From Kurthia senegalensis (GTDB lineage: Bacteria > Bacillota > Bacilli > Bacillales_A > Planococcaceae): 64,000 nt of DNA. The notes under the pieces are model-generated. The model was given only the letters and a program-made list of their open reading frames with translations. It had not been told where the DNA came from and searched no databases. Of this stretch, positions 9,045 to 17,099 are shown in pieces (position 1 is the first letter of the stretch; every line of letters begins with the position of its first letter). Location of the stretch: the NCBI RefSeq assembly GCF_000285595.1, contig NZ_HE611067.1, positions 1 to 64,000 of the forward strand, in the 5' to 3' direction. A program made the translations under genes and the position numbers.

Positions 9045-9078
9045 GTGATTTGAAAAATACAAATCACTCTATTTTTTT
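9045..9078 (+). terminator. terminator of the DUF3784-SET operon
   Basis: GTGATTTG and CAAATCAC form a stem with loop AAAAATA; a T-run follows shortly after. Confidence 0.7.
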
Positions 9079-9254
9079 ATTTGATTCGACGAATACTTTC
9101 CACCACGCGTCCTCGTACTTTACGAAATAAATAACGTATATGAAATGCACAATAATTTCTTTGTATTTTCTACTTTATTTGTTGATTTTCTTCTATTCGG
9201 TAAATGCTCAATTAGCGATATTATTTGAAAAAATCAATAGCATAGAATCAAATT

Positions 9255-9299
9255 AAAAAAGCCGTTCCGCATGTGTGAGCATGTTGGAACGGCTTTTTT
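9255..9299. terminator. bidirectional terminator
   Basis: AAAAAAGCCGTTCC pairs with GGAACGGCTTTTTT. It closes the leftward GGDEF operon just past its stop. Confidence 0.88.
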
Positions 9300-9311
9300 G
9301 TTCTATTTTAT

Positions 9312-10736
9312 TTAGTCGATTTTTTTAATGAGAATTTGTTGGCGGCCGTTCTTTTTCGCTTCGTATAAAATGCTGTCCGATAAGGAAATCCAATCATTCA
9401 ATGATTTTTTGATATCGTTTTTCCCGTAGGCACATCCGATTGTCATGCGCAGTGGGAAAGAAATCGTTTCATACGTAAAAGGTTCTGTAATCAATTGTTC
9501 ATAAAATAGACGAGCAAATTGTTGAAGATGGTGCTCATCCTCGTTTTGATAAACGAAATAAAACTCATCGCCACCAAATCGACCGTAATAACAATAACTA
9601 TTATCATCATATTCCGTATAAAAGCGGTGAATTCGATTGCTGATTTCCATCAGAACGGCATCACCTATAACATGACCGTAACGATCGTTAATTTCCTTGA
9701 AATAGTCTACATCGATAATTCCGAAAAGGGTAGATGCATTCGGACACCCTGTTTCGAGCATTGGGATGACGGTTTTTTCAAAACCATTTCGGTTCCACGT
9801 CTGTGTTAACGAATCAAAATACATATCATTCATAGCAACCGCTTTTTTCATCTCATATTGAGACGTTATGAATAGTTGATGAACTTTTGCAGAACTTAAA
9901 CTTTTTTGATATGCAATATGGCGTTCCATTATTTGAATCGCTCGTTCGACTTGCCCTTGTAATTCATAAAAGTGGAGCAAACTTTGAAAAATATCTTCTA
10001 CGATTTGCAGTTGTAAGCTTTCTAAATCAACATTTTGCAATTGCTCGGCTAATTGTGCAGCATGTTTCACATCTTGTTTTGCTACGGCGAATAAAAATTG
10101 ACAATGGTCGTACATTAAAAGATGTGTGAAATCGGCATTTTCTTTCGTTTTTTGAAATATTTCAAAATTAGTTTTAACTTTTTGCAATTGATTGATGCGG
10201 ATAAACATCTCCGTCTGATTGAGGAGAGCAAAGTAGTAAGCTTTTGGATAAAGATTAGACTGTTTGAAGTGGGTTTCACAATAGTCTAAGCAAGCCTGAA
10301 AAGTAATAATGGCATCTTCCATTTTATCATTTTGAACAAAATGATCGCCGATATTGTTTAACGTATCCGCAACGATAGGATGGACTTTTAATGATTGAGC
10401 CCTTGCATGAAATGCGACCATGTTTTCGTAGTAATTCTCATGATACCCGAGTGCATCTAAAATGACGACAGTCGCTAAATTAATCCGAAGTTGGTCGACA
10501 GGTTGTGCGAAACGATTAAATAAATCACGTTGATCCAGTAGAAGATGCAATGCTTCTGTCGAGCGACCGAATGAAAATAAAATTGCGGCTTTATTGTAAT
10601 ATAAATTACATAAATTAGAATATTGATGTGTATGTTGAAGCTTATTTTCAATTTGATCTAATTTTTCTCTTAGTTCTTCCCAAGTTTTTGAAGGAGATTG
10701 TGCAAAAATATTATTCATGATTTGACGATAATACAT
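9312..10736 (-). CDS. TPR-GGDEF diguanylate cyclase (second gene of pair)
   Basis: 474 residues. Residues 1 to about 290 are helical and TPR-like (for example NNIGDHFVQNDKMEDAIITFQACLDYC) with no membrane segment. From about 310 a GGDEF domain follows, with GIIDVDYFKEINDRYGH and an intact GRFGGDEF active site near residue 387. It should make c-di-GMP from two GTP in the cytosol under control of protein contacts through the TPRs. No RxxD inhibitory site is evident. AAAGGAGG precedes ATG, and 17 nt separate it from the upstream homologue. Confidence 0.9.
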   Translation of the reverse strand: MYYRQIMNNIFAQSPSKTWEELREKLDQIENKLQHTHQYSNLCNLYYNKAAILFSFGRSTEALHLLLDQRDLFNRFAQPVDQLRINLATVVILDALGYHENYYENMVAFHARAQSLKVHPIVADTLNNIGDHFVQNDKMEDAIITFQACLDYCETHFKQSNLYPKAYYFALLNQTEMFIRINQLQKVKTNFEIFQKTKENADFTHLLMYDHCQFLFAVAKQDVKHAAQLAEQLQNVDLESLQLQIVEDIFQSLLHFYELQGQVERAIQIMERHIAYQKSLSSAKVHQLFITSQYEMKKAVAMNDMYFDSLTQTWNRNGFEKTVIPMLETGCPNASTLFGIIDVDYFKEINDRYGHVIGDAVLMEISNRIHRFYTEYDDNSYCYYGRFGGDEFYFVYQNEDEHHLQQFARLFYEQLITEPFTYETISFPLRMTIGCAYGKNDIKKSLNDWISLSDSILYEAKKNGRQQILIKKID

Positions 10737-10753
10737 ACGATCACGCCTCCTTT

Positions 10754-12130
10754 TTAGTGGACAATCGTAAATTGATTACGTCCGTTTTGTTTCGATTGGT
10801 AAAGTGCAATATCTGCTTTTTGAATTAATTCCTTTAAAGAAATGTTTGGATTCGTTTCTACGTAAGCACCTAAACTAATCGTTAGTTTAATAGTAGGTTT
10901 TGCTAATTCTACGTGTGTTAACTCACGATAAAGTTCTTTAATGAGAAATTGCATTTTTTCTTCTGTCGTAAGTGGTAGGAGGGCGAAAAATTCATCGCCT
11001 CCGAGACGGACGAACAGTGCCTTCTGTTTATTGAAAAATGGTTTACATGTGGAAGCAAGTTGTTGTAATGCCATGTCCCCGTACAGATGACCATACGTAT
11101 CGTTCATTACTTTAAAGTGATCGATATCAAATAGTATGACACTGTAGGAAGGATGCTTTTGTTGCCAGCTTTGAATGTGATCTTCTACATATTTACGATT
11201 ATGCAATTTTGTGAGAGCATCTTGCCAAGCAATTTCTTTATAAGGAGCATCATTGAAATATGGAATGACCATTTCAATCTCGATGTTTTTTTCGAGTTCA
11301 ATTCCTTTTTGAAGGGCATGTTGATATTTTTTAAGTAAGTCAAAATAAGTTTTCGGCGTATAAATCACTTTCGCAATCGGACACGCTTTTTCGTATAAGT
11401 CTAAGCACCATTTAGGATGATTTTCAAATTGTTGAAGTGCGTCTAACAACAGTTGAAGTGCTTCATTTAAATGATGTTGTTTCTCTAGAAAGTGTGCTTC
11501 TGCAATGATTAAACGTACGTCATAGTAATTCATTGGACGACGTTTAATAAGCGTACGTGCTTGATTGAGAATGTCGGTTGCCTCTTCCCAACTATCTACT
11601 TCTACGAGTACTTTTGAGTAGTTAAGTAAAAGAAATTCATAATGTGCAATAGATGGATCTTCATGATAGTACGTAATACTTTTGCGAGCAAAATAAAGGC
11701 TGTTTTCAAAGTCTTTTGTCTTTAAATAATAAATACTGAGGTTATGATAAATTTGTGCGAGATGGCCGATTGCATGATGCTCTTCAGCTAACATTTTGGC
11801 TTTTAAAAGAAAGGGAACCATGTCTTTTAAAGAGCCTACTTCACCTTGTAAAGCAGCGAGTAAATTGTAATAGCGGATTTTTTGAAGTGGCGTTGCATGC
11901 TCTTCAATGGTGATGCTTTTATCAGAAAGTAAACTACTCGCCAACGTCAAATTACGATGGCGAAAATAGAGAATCGCACAATGCATCGTATACGTAATGT
12001 ATTCCTCGATACGATGTTCTTTATATAGCTCATCCAGTAAATCAGGCATGTACGTAAAAAATTGCGCGGCGTTTTCTTCTTCATATGCTTTTTGGACGAT
12101 TTTTAATTTGTTATGGAGTTGTTGTGTCAT
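10754..12130 (-). CDS. TPR-GGDEF diguanylate cyclase (first gene of pair)
   Basis: 458 residues from ATG 12130 (GAAGGTGAAAAG precedes it; a longer in-frame start at 12214 has no ribosome site). A helical TPR-like sensor half (YHNLSIYYLKTKDFENSLYFARK and similar units) leads into a GGDEF domain with ILFDIDHFKVMNDTYGH and VRLGGDEF near residue 377, so a catalytically intact cyclase is expected. Same architecture as the next gene: probably an old tandem duplication. The prophage left end lies only about 145 bp upstream of the start, in its promoter region. Confidence 0.9.
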   Translation of the reverse strand: MTQQLHNKLKIVQKAYEEENAAQFFTYMPDLLDELYKEHRIEEYITYTMHCAILYFRHRNLTLASSLLSDKSITIEEHATPLQKIRYYNLLAALQGEVGSLKDMVPFLLKAKMLAEEHHAIGHLAQIYHNLSIYYLKTKDFENSLYFARKSITYYHEDPSIAHYEFLLLNYSKVLVEVDSWEEATDILNQARTLIKRRPMNYYDVRLIIAEAHFLEKQHHLNEALQLLLDALQQFENHPKWCLDLYEKACPIAKVIYTPKTYFDLLKKYQHALQKGIELEKNIEIEMVIPYFNDAPYKEIAWQDALTKLHNRKYVEDHIQSWQQKHPSYSVILFDIDHFKVMNDTYGHLYGDMALQQLASTCKPFFNKQKALFVRLGGDEFFALLPLTTEEKMQFLIKELYRELTHVELAKPTIKLTISLGAYVETNPNISLKELIQKADIALYQSKQNGRNQFTIVH

Positions 12131-12273
12131 CTTTTCACCTTCAAACGAACGATTGATTTCTTTATGTTTATAATACCGTTTTATATGAAAGAAATACATG
12201 TAAAAAGCATACATTTTAATAGGAAATAGGAGAACCAGTTGTAATTATCGTCATGACAACGTTTTATACAACC

Positions 12274-12294
12274 AGTTCCCCATAAAGTTCCCCA
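12274..12294. repeat. attL core of the prophage
   Basis: AGTTCCCC followed by ATAAAGTTCCCCA; the same pair recurs at 51873-51894 with one extra T between the parts. The 13-bp core ATAAAGTTCCCCA is identical at both ends and brackets everything from integrase to the lipoprotein cargo. AGTTCCCC is itself repeated, as expected for recombinase core or arm sites. Confidence 0.7.
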
Positions 12295-12317
12295 TTTGAT
12301 AGCAAAAAATAAAAAAA

Positions 12318-13473
12318 TCAATGATAAAACATGATTTTATCTAATTTATTAATCGCTTCTTCTTTTTTGTTTTCAATCGCATGTACATATGTCTTTTGTA
12401 CAGTGTCTATCGTATCTCCGAGCAACGATGCGACAGTTGCAATGTCTATACCTTCCGATATTAAGCGAGATGCAAAGGTGTGACGGAAAACGTGCGGAGT
12501 AGCTTCCTTCACACCGGCTTGTTGTACCTTCTTAAAGAATCTTTTGATGTGATCGTAATTTAATGTTGTTGTTCCATTAGTCGCAACGAAAACATACTGC
12601 GGCTCGAATTTTTCTTTACTCACACTAGCAATCATACCTTTTTGCAAAAGAGTCGCTTTTCGATGTGCTTTGTATTTCTTTAACTCCAGCATTAGTTTTT
12701 TAGACATCGGTATCTTTCGCACGCTATACTTAGATTTTGGTTTAGATTCTCCAAATTTCGTGTAGGTACAATTAATATCAATTAAATTTTTATCGAAGTC
12801 TATATCACGCCATTTGATACTAAGCATTTCACCGACACGCACACCGGTATGCATTAAGAATAAAATTGGTGCGCGTAAATGAGGATACTTTTCAGCGACT
12901 TTAAAAATCGTTTCAACTTCTTCAGTTGTATAAATTTTCTTCCTATTACTAGTTTCAAAACTTTCACCTTTGATTCGATTACGATCAATCATTTCGTTTT
13001 TTACAGCGAAGTTAATCGCAGCGTTCATTTTTGAGTCATACGCTTTCAATGTGCCTTGTGCTAAATCTTTTTCGACTATACTAAGAAAATCTCTGCGATA
13101 TATATAACTGTTTAATTGAGTTAATTTTACACTTCCAATGTATTTACAAATTTTATTCCTCACATTTTTAGTGTTCAATAACGTGCTCATAGTTACTTTG
13201 TTCGTTTGATATTCAATGAACATTTCAAATAAATCTTCTACAGATAAATCTTTATAATCAACTTTGTTATAATTACCTTTAAGGAGTTCAGCTTTAAGTT
13301 CTGTCAACGCTAACGTAGCTTCTTTTGCAGTTTTAAAACCTTGTCGGTACATTTCTTTACGTGTGCCATCTTTACGCGTATGTCGGAAACGATATGCGTA
13401 TTTTTTTGCTTGTTTTTTCTATATAACTAAATACATATTTTTCTTTAGTTTTTTCTAATTGTGGTTTCCCCAT
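12318..13473 (-). pseudogene. int: phage integrase with N-terminal frameshift
   Basis: A tyrosine integrase. The intact frame gives 344 residues from MYRQGFKTAKEA to the C-terminus, with Arg in HTGVRVGEM, HVFRHTF, LLGDTIDTV and the nucleophile Tyr in KTYVHA. Upstream in the same frame KKYAYRFRHTRKDGTRKE is recognisable integrase arm-binding sequence but has no start before a TAG. The likely start (MGKPQLEKTKEKY, at 13473) is one frame off. The frames join if one base is removed from the seven-T run at 13401-13407 (A-run in the mRNA). Either it is broken, read by slippage, or mis-sequenced. It sits just inside attL and no terminator separates it from the GGDEF operon. Confidence 0.8.
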
Positions 13474-13491
13474 TTTTTATCACTCTTTCTA

Positions 13492-13518
13492 TCATCGGCA
13501 AATGAACTGGGTGAATGA
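13492..13518. repeat. 27-bp direct repeat, copy 1
   Basis: An exact 27-bp match to 16567-16593 (begins TCATCGGCAAATG, ends GGGTGAATGA), lying just upstream of the integrase start. On the minus strand it falls between a strong AAAGGAGGTGG and the integrase start and could encode a short leader peptide. Confidence 0.85.
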
Positions 13519-13715
13519 TAGGGTAGGGCGAAACCACCTCCTTTCCTATATGTTAGCAATAAATTGTATTTTATTACATATTAATGTAATAAAAACGATT
13601 TAATTACGGAGAAGATAGTAGTATAATAGAAAAAAGCGAACAAGAGTTCTTATTTTTAGCTGTTATTTGTGTAATATAAAATTATGCAAAATGATATTTT
13701 TTTCGTATAATTGAA

Positions 13716-13739
13716 AAAGTAAAGCTATAGCTTTACTTT
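13716..13739. terminator. perfect 24-bp palindrome, probable terminator
   Basis: AAAGTAAAGCTA and its exact complement TAGCTTTACTTT lie side by side just past the leftward HTH gene. Read leftward a TTC/T-rich stretch follows. It could also be a protein-binding site. Confidence 0.6.
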
Positions 13740-13762
13740 GGTCGGGAGTAATGCGACTAACA

Positions 13763-13978
13763 TTACTCTTTGTTTGCTTCCCATGTATACAAATCTTCGA
13801 TATGGCATTGCAACAGCTTAGAAATGTTAAATGCCAGTTCTACTGGCATTTTTTCGCGGTTGTGTGCAATAGCGTTGATCCGTTGACGTGATACTCCAGT
13901 TTTGACCGCTAAATCAGATTGGGAGATACCACGTTGTTTAAGCAAGTCGAGAAGCAAACATTTCCCGACTTTATACAT
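13763..13978 (-). CDS. small Cro/CI-type HTH protein
   Basis: 71 residues consisting of one HTH_3 domain: LLKQRGISQSDLAVKTGVSRQRINAIAHNRE is the helix-turn-helix, and ISKLLQCHIEDLYTWE the closing helix. Prophage-encoded, transcribed with the integrase direction. Likely an accessory regulator of lysogeny or excision. Confidence 0.8.
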   Translation of the reverse strand: MYKVGKCLLLDLLKQRGISQSDLAVKTGVSRQRINAIAHNREKMPVELAFNISKLLQCHIEDLYTWEANKE

Positions 13979-14204
13979 ATAAAAACTCCTTAGTTTTTAT
14001 TAAAAAACTATAAAATGTTATTTAATTACATTAACTTCCAAAAGTTGTTAAAAATAAATTTAAAATTAGTTCTAAAAGATTAAAAATACGACAAAATGTC
14101 GATAAAATTACTTATAACGGTAGTTGTAAAATAGGATTTTAGTATTTACAATAATCTTATGAACATCTTTTAATTCGATTGTCTTAGTTAGAGAGGGAGA
14201 TTTT

Positions 14205-14330
14205 ATGAAAAGTACAGCAAACCAAGTGACCAAAGAAACAGCAAAGGTACAAATAGATATAAAAGTATTAATTAGTAAGTTGCAAAGTTTCAAAAATGAA
14301 AAAAGCAGAAAATCTCCTGATCTACACTAA
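14205..14330 (+). CDS. small basic hypothetical protein
   Basis: 41 residues starting MKSTANQVTKETAK, lysine-rich and helical. The start has a good AGGGAG 7 nt upstream, which is the main support. Its end overlaps, tail to tail, the last bases of the leftward repressor gene. No family recognised. A leftward frame across the same bases starts at TTG without a ribosome site and was not preferred. Confidence 0.4.
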   Translation: MKSTANQVTKETAKVQIDIKVLISKLQSFKNEKSRKSPDLH

Positions 14331-14701
14331 GACTGGAATCTGTTAAATTTAATCATACGTATAGCTTCTTCTATTTCTTTGTCTGTTGCAGCAACTCCAT
14401 CGACTACAAGTTCGTAGTCGTTCAAGAGTTCTTCAGCGGATATTTTTTTTGTGCTATCAATGAATTGCAATTCTTCTTTAGTAAATCCAGTAGAGAATAC
14501 TAAGTCGTCTAGACTCACATCGAATTTTTGAGATAACTTAACGAGCGTATCAAAATCCGGTAGCTGATCTCCTTTTTCGTAACGAGATACATTTGCTTGC
14601 GTTATGCCTAAAAAATTCGCAAGTTCAGTTTGAGATAATTTTTTGTTTTTCCTTAAATCTTTTAAACGTGCTGAAAAATTAATTTCCTTCAAATTATTCA
14701 C
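14327..14701 (-). CDS. CI-like phage repressor
   Basis: 124 residues: an N-terminal HTH_3 domain (LKDLRKNKKLSQTELANFLGITQANVSRYEKGDQLPDF) and an acidic C-terminal helical part, with no peptidase domain, so induction would need partner proteins such as the antirepressor rather than RecA-driven self-cleavage. The start is GTG (AGGAG 9 nt before) or the TTG three codons on (AAGAGGTG before). Divergent from the Cro-like gene across operators. Confidence 0.85.
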   Translation of the reverse strand: MNNLKEINFSARLKDLRKNKKLSQTELANFLGITQANVSRYEKGDQLPDFDTLVKLSQKFDVSLDDLVFSTGFTKEELQFIDSTKKISAEELLNDYELVVDGVAATDKEIEEAIRMIKFNRFQS

Positions 14702-14795
14702 CTCTTAACACTCCTCTTATATAAGAAGATTCCCTTTATTTATTAGTGCTACACATAAAATATACTACAGTTTTAAATTTATTTTAACAAAAGTG

Positions 14796-14824
14796 TTGAC
14801 TTATGAGTTTAACGCATATATTAT
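14796..14824 (+). promoter_or_regulatory. early lytic promoter (PR-like)
   Basis: TTGACT at 14796-14801, 17-nt spacer, TATTAT at 14819-14824. Operator 1 fills the spacer almost exactly, so bound repressor would block polymerase. Confidence 0.8.
14803..14817. promoter_or_regulatory. phage operator 1
   Basis: ATGAGTTTAACGCAT, a near-palindrome of the form ATGAGT-NNN-ACTCAT, inside the early promoter spacer. Confidence 0.8.
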
Positions 14825-14837
14825 AAGAGTATGAAAT

Positions 14838-14852
14838 ATGAGTTTAACACAT
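14838..14852. promoter_or_regulatory. phage operator 2
   Basis: ATGAGTTTAACACAT, one base different from operator 1 and 35 bp from it (start to start), just downstream of the early promoter. Confidence 0.8.
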
Positions 14853-14879
14853 AACTCGCGGAAGGCGGTGAGAGTTTTG

Positions 14880-15089
14880 ATGACGACAGTAGAACGCAAA
14901 AAACGCTACGAACTTATTTCAGCAAGAGAGAAAACGAAGTTAAGCCAGCAAGAAGTTGCTGAAATCGTTGGTGTTACGCAAGCTAATATATCTCGCTATG
15001 AGAATGGAACACAAAGTCCAGCAATTTCAGTAGCATTTAAATTAGCGGAGTTATACAAAAAAGACGTTTCGACGCTTTTTAATAAATAA
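14880..15089 (+). CDS. Cro-like HTH regulator
   Basis: 69 residues from ATG 14880 (GGCGGTGAGAG upstream); the longer frame from 14838 would begin inside operator 2. One HTH_3 domain: ISAREKTKLSQQEVAEIVGVTQANISRYENGTQSP. First gene of the rightward early operon and opposed to the CI-like repressor, hence Cro-like. Operators lie on both sides of it. Confidence 0.85.
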   Translation: MTTVERKKRYELISAREKTKLSQQEVAEIVGVTQANISRYENGTQSPAISVAFKLAELYKKDVSTLFNK

Positions 15090-15093
15090 AAAT

Positions 15094-15108
15094 ATGAGTT
15101 TAAATCAT
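15094..15108. promoter_or_regulatory. phage operator 3
   Basis: ATGAGTTTAAATCAT, directly after the stop of the Cro-like gene. Confidence 0.72.
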
Positions 15109-15130
15109 ATTTATTTTTTTAAATAAAGAT

Positions 15131-15145
15131 ATGAGTATAACTCAT
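15131..15145. promoter_or_regulatory. phage operator 4 (best palindrome)
   Basis: ATGAGTATAACTCAT has perfect 6-bp arms around ATA. It lies between the Cro-like gene and the antirepressor ribosome site, suggesting separate control of the antirepressor. Confidence 0.78.
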
Positions 15146-15166
15146 AAAAAATAGGAGGGTCATAAC

Positions 15167-16009
15167 ATGACAAACGTTCAAGTAATCGAACAACAAACGG
15201 TTTCATTCGCAGGAACAGAATTATTAGCTGCTAAATCGACAAACGGAAAGATTTACGTGGCAGTCAAGTGGGTTTCAGAGGGTGTTGGCTTAAGCGAAGG
15301 TCAATACCAAAATCAAACAAGAAAAATCCAAGGTGACTTAGTCCTTTTTAAAGGTATTGCAAATTTGCAACTCCCTACAAAAGGCGGTCTACAAGATGTC
15401 TTGTGTATTGAACTAGATTTCTTACCGTTATGGCTTGCGAAAATCAATATCACACCAAAGATGCAAGAAGAAACTCCTTGGGTAGCGAACCGGTTAATCG
15501 AATATCAATTAAAAGCGAAAGATGTTTTAGCGGAAGCTTTCTTACAGAAGCAAAAACCGTTAACACAAGCAGAAATGTTTATGCAAGCTGCACAACAAAT
15601 GCTAGCGATGGAGCAAGAAGTCACAGCGATTAAACAGCGCACGGACGTCCTTGAACAAAATCAACAAAACATTGCAGAAATTATGGCATTGAATGCAAGT
15701 TCTTGGAGAAAAACTTTGAATACGGTATTAAATCGAATCGCAGACGTTCGAGGTGGTTTAGATCAGTATCAAGCCGTTAGACGTGAAAGCTACGAATTAC
15801 TCGAACAGCGTGGCAAGTGCAAGTTAGAAATCCGAGTTAACAATCGTAAACGTGACATGGCTGCGGTTGGACTTGGTAAATCAAAGGTCAAAACGGTATC
15901 GAAGTTAGATGTTATTTCGAGTGACCAACGACTTTTAGAAATCTATATCGCCATCGTGAAAGAAATGGCAATTAAACATAACGTTAAATTTCAGGAGGTT
16001 TTAGTGTAA
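15167..16009 (+). CDS. phage antirepressor
   Basis: 280 residues. The N-terminal 110 residues (FAGTELLAAKSTNGKIYVAVKWVSEGVGLSEGQYQNQTRKI ... ELDFLPLWLAKINITPKMQEETPW) form a P22_AR_N antirepressor domain; a Gln-rich coiled linker and a basic C-terminal domain follow. It would relieve CI-like repression by protein contact. AGGAGGGTCATAAC precedes ATG, and operator 4 lies just upstream. Confidence 0.88.
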   Translation: MTNVQVIEQQTVSFAGTELLAAKSTNGKIYVAVKWVSEGVGLSEGQYQNQTRKIQGDLVLFKGIANLQLPTKGGLQDVLCIELDFLPLWLAKINITPKMQEETPWVANRLIEYQLKAKDVLAEAFLQKQKPLTQAEMFMQAAQQMLAMEQEVTAIKQRTDVLEQNQQNIAEIMALNASSWRKTLNTVLNRIADVRGGLDQYQAVRRESYELLEQRGKCKLEIRVNNRKRDMAAVGLGKSKVKTVSKLDVISSDQRLLEIYIAIVKEMAIKHNVKFQEVLV

Positions 16010-16263
16010 TGAACAACATTTTCTTGAATTCAGAATTACTTACAGAGCAAGTGCAAGCAGTAGTGACACCAGCATTCGACATGGGACATTGCTTAGTTGA
16101 GCTATCAGAAGTCGAAGCTACATCGCAAACAAACGGCAACCAAAGTTTAAAAGTATTACCTAACGGTTTGACACTTTGCTTGTATGCGGATGACTTAGAA
16201 GAGTTAGGACGCTTATTTTTGAACGCTAGTGATGCTTTAAAACGAGCAGAAAAGAGGGACTAG
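16009..16263 (+). CDS. hypothetical early phage protein
   Basis: 84 residues starting MNNIFLNSELLTEQVQAV, overlapping the antirepressor stop (TAATG). Mixed alpha/beta and acidic at the C-terminal end (YADDLEELGRLF). No family recognised. Confidence 0.75.
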   Translation: MNNIFLNSELLTEQVQAVVTPAFDMGHCLVELSEVEATSQTNGNQSLKVLPNGLTLCLYADDLEELGRLFLNASDALKRAEKRD

Positions 16264-16264
16264 C

Positions 16265-16555
16265 ATGGAGGTACAAATTCAATTAGATGAACAACACATC
16301 AATAACATAGTGTCACAACTCGTTACAGAACGATTAGAAGCACTCGCATTACCTAAAGTACTTTCTATTGATATTAACGACGTGAAACGTATCACAGGAA
16401 TTAAACATGAAAAATCGCTACAAAAAATCTTATCTGATCCACGTATTTTACAACATCAATTCCGATTATCTGAAAATGGACCAAGACGTTGGAATGCACA
16501 AGGGTTTGAAATTGCTTATCAAGAAGTTATGCACGATTTAAGAAATATGTATTAA
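16265..16555 (+). CDS. hypothetical early phage protein, possible DUF771-like
   Basis: 96 residues. An N-terminal helix (IVSQLVTERLEALAL) is followed by a predicted DNA-binding segment, ININDVKRITGIKHEKSLQKILSDPR-like in layout. The arrangement is similar to DUF771 phage proteins, but I cannot confirm it. Confidence 0.7.
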   Translation: MEVQIQLDEQHINNIVSQLVTERLEALALPKVLSIDINDVKRITGIKHEKSLQKILSDPRILQHQFRLSENGPRRWNAQGFEIAYQEVMHDLRNMY

Positions 16556-16566
16556 AAAACAAACAG

Positions 16567-16593
16567 TCATCGGCAAATGAACTGGGTGAATGA
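16567..16593. repeat. 27-bp direct repeat, copy 2
   Basis: Exact second copy of 13492-13518, here between two early genes and upstream of the Rha-like gene ribosome site. Plus-strand orientation is the same in both copies. Confidence 0.85.
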
Positions 16594-16617
16594 ATCAACA
16601 TAAATGGAGGGTTTTCG

Positions 16618-16854
16618 ATGTTCAACTCAATCAACTTAGCAGTCATGTTTAAACGACAGCACAAAGAATTATTACGCACGATCCGCAGGAGATTAGACGA
16701 ATCAACGTACTACAAATCGTTTTACCTCGATGCAAAAGGTGAAAAACGGCCGTGCTATATCATCAACGAAATGGGCTATGACAGCTTGGTTGAACATCAT
16801 GAAAACTTATCAAACTATCACAAATCAAAACAGAAAGAAGCAGTTACAGCATGA
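16618..16854 (+). CDS. Rha-like phage regulatory protein
   Basis: 78 residues: SINLAVMFKRQHKELLRTIRRRL, then STYYKSFYLDAKGEKRPCYIINEMGYDSLVEHH. The order VA..F.K.H..LLR.I, S.Y.D.KG...P.Y.I...GY..L matches the pRha (PF09669) N-terminal domain. The protein is short and lacks a C-terminal domain. TGGAGGG precedes ATG. Confidence 0.75.
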   Translation: MFNSINLAVMFKRQHKELLRTIRRRLDESTYYKSFYLDAKGEKRPCYIINEMGYDSLVEHHENLSNYHKSKQKEAVTA

Positions 16855-16923
16855 ATTTAGAACAACTAGCACAACGGTTACAACAGCAAGGCATCGAAGC
16901 TACAACGATAAGGAGGAATGAAG

Positions 16924-17088
16924 GTGGAACTACTAACAGCAATGTTTTACATGTACATTTACGGTCATGTTTTCGACATTCTAGCGTTAGGCGGAATGGT
17001 CGTGTTTATCGCAGTAGGTTTACTACTGATGATAAAAGAAAACATCATCATCGCATTTGTGAACATCAAAAATAAAATCAAAAACTAG
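16924..17088 (+). CDS. small membrane protein
   Basis: 54 residues, GTG start with AAGGAGG exactly 7 nt upstream. One or two hydrophobic segments (DILALGGMVVFIAVGLLLMI) and a lysine-rich tail. A competing frame (16851-17075) covers the same bases but turns into Arg/His-rich non-protein-like sequence after about 24 residues. The membrane frame is therefore preferred; the first 24 codons of the other frame may be a truncated gene coupled by ATGA to the Rha-like gene. Confidence 0.65.
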   Translation: MELLTAMFYMYIYGHVFDILALGGMVVFIAVGLLLMIKENIIIAFVNIKNKIKN

Positions 17089-17099
17089 GAGGAAACAAC

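Noticed and set aside
14108-14293. 61-codon minus-strand frame with hydrophobic start
   Set aside because: Begins at TTG without a ribosome site; the plus-strand frame at 14205 has a good one.
16851-17075. 74-codon frame coupled to the Rha-like gene
   Set aside because: After about 24 codons it is a shifted reading of the membrane-protein gene at 16924.
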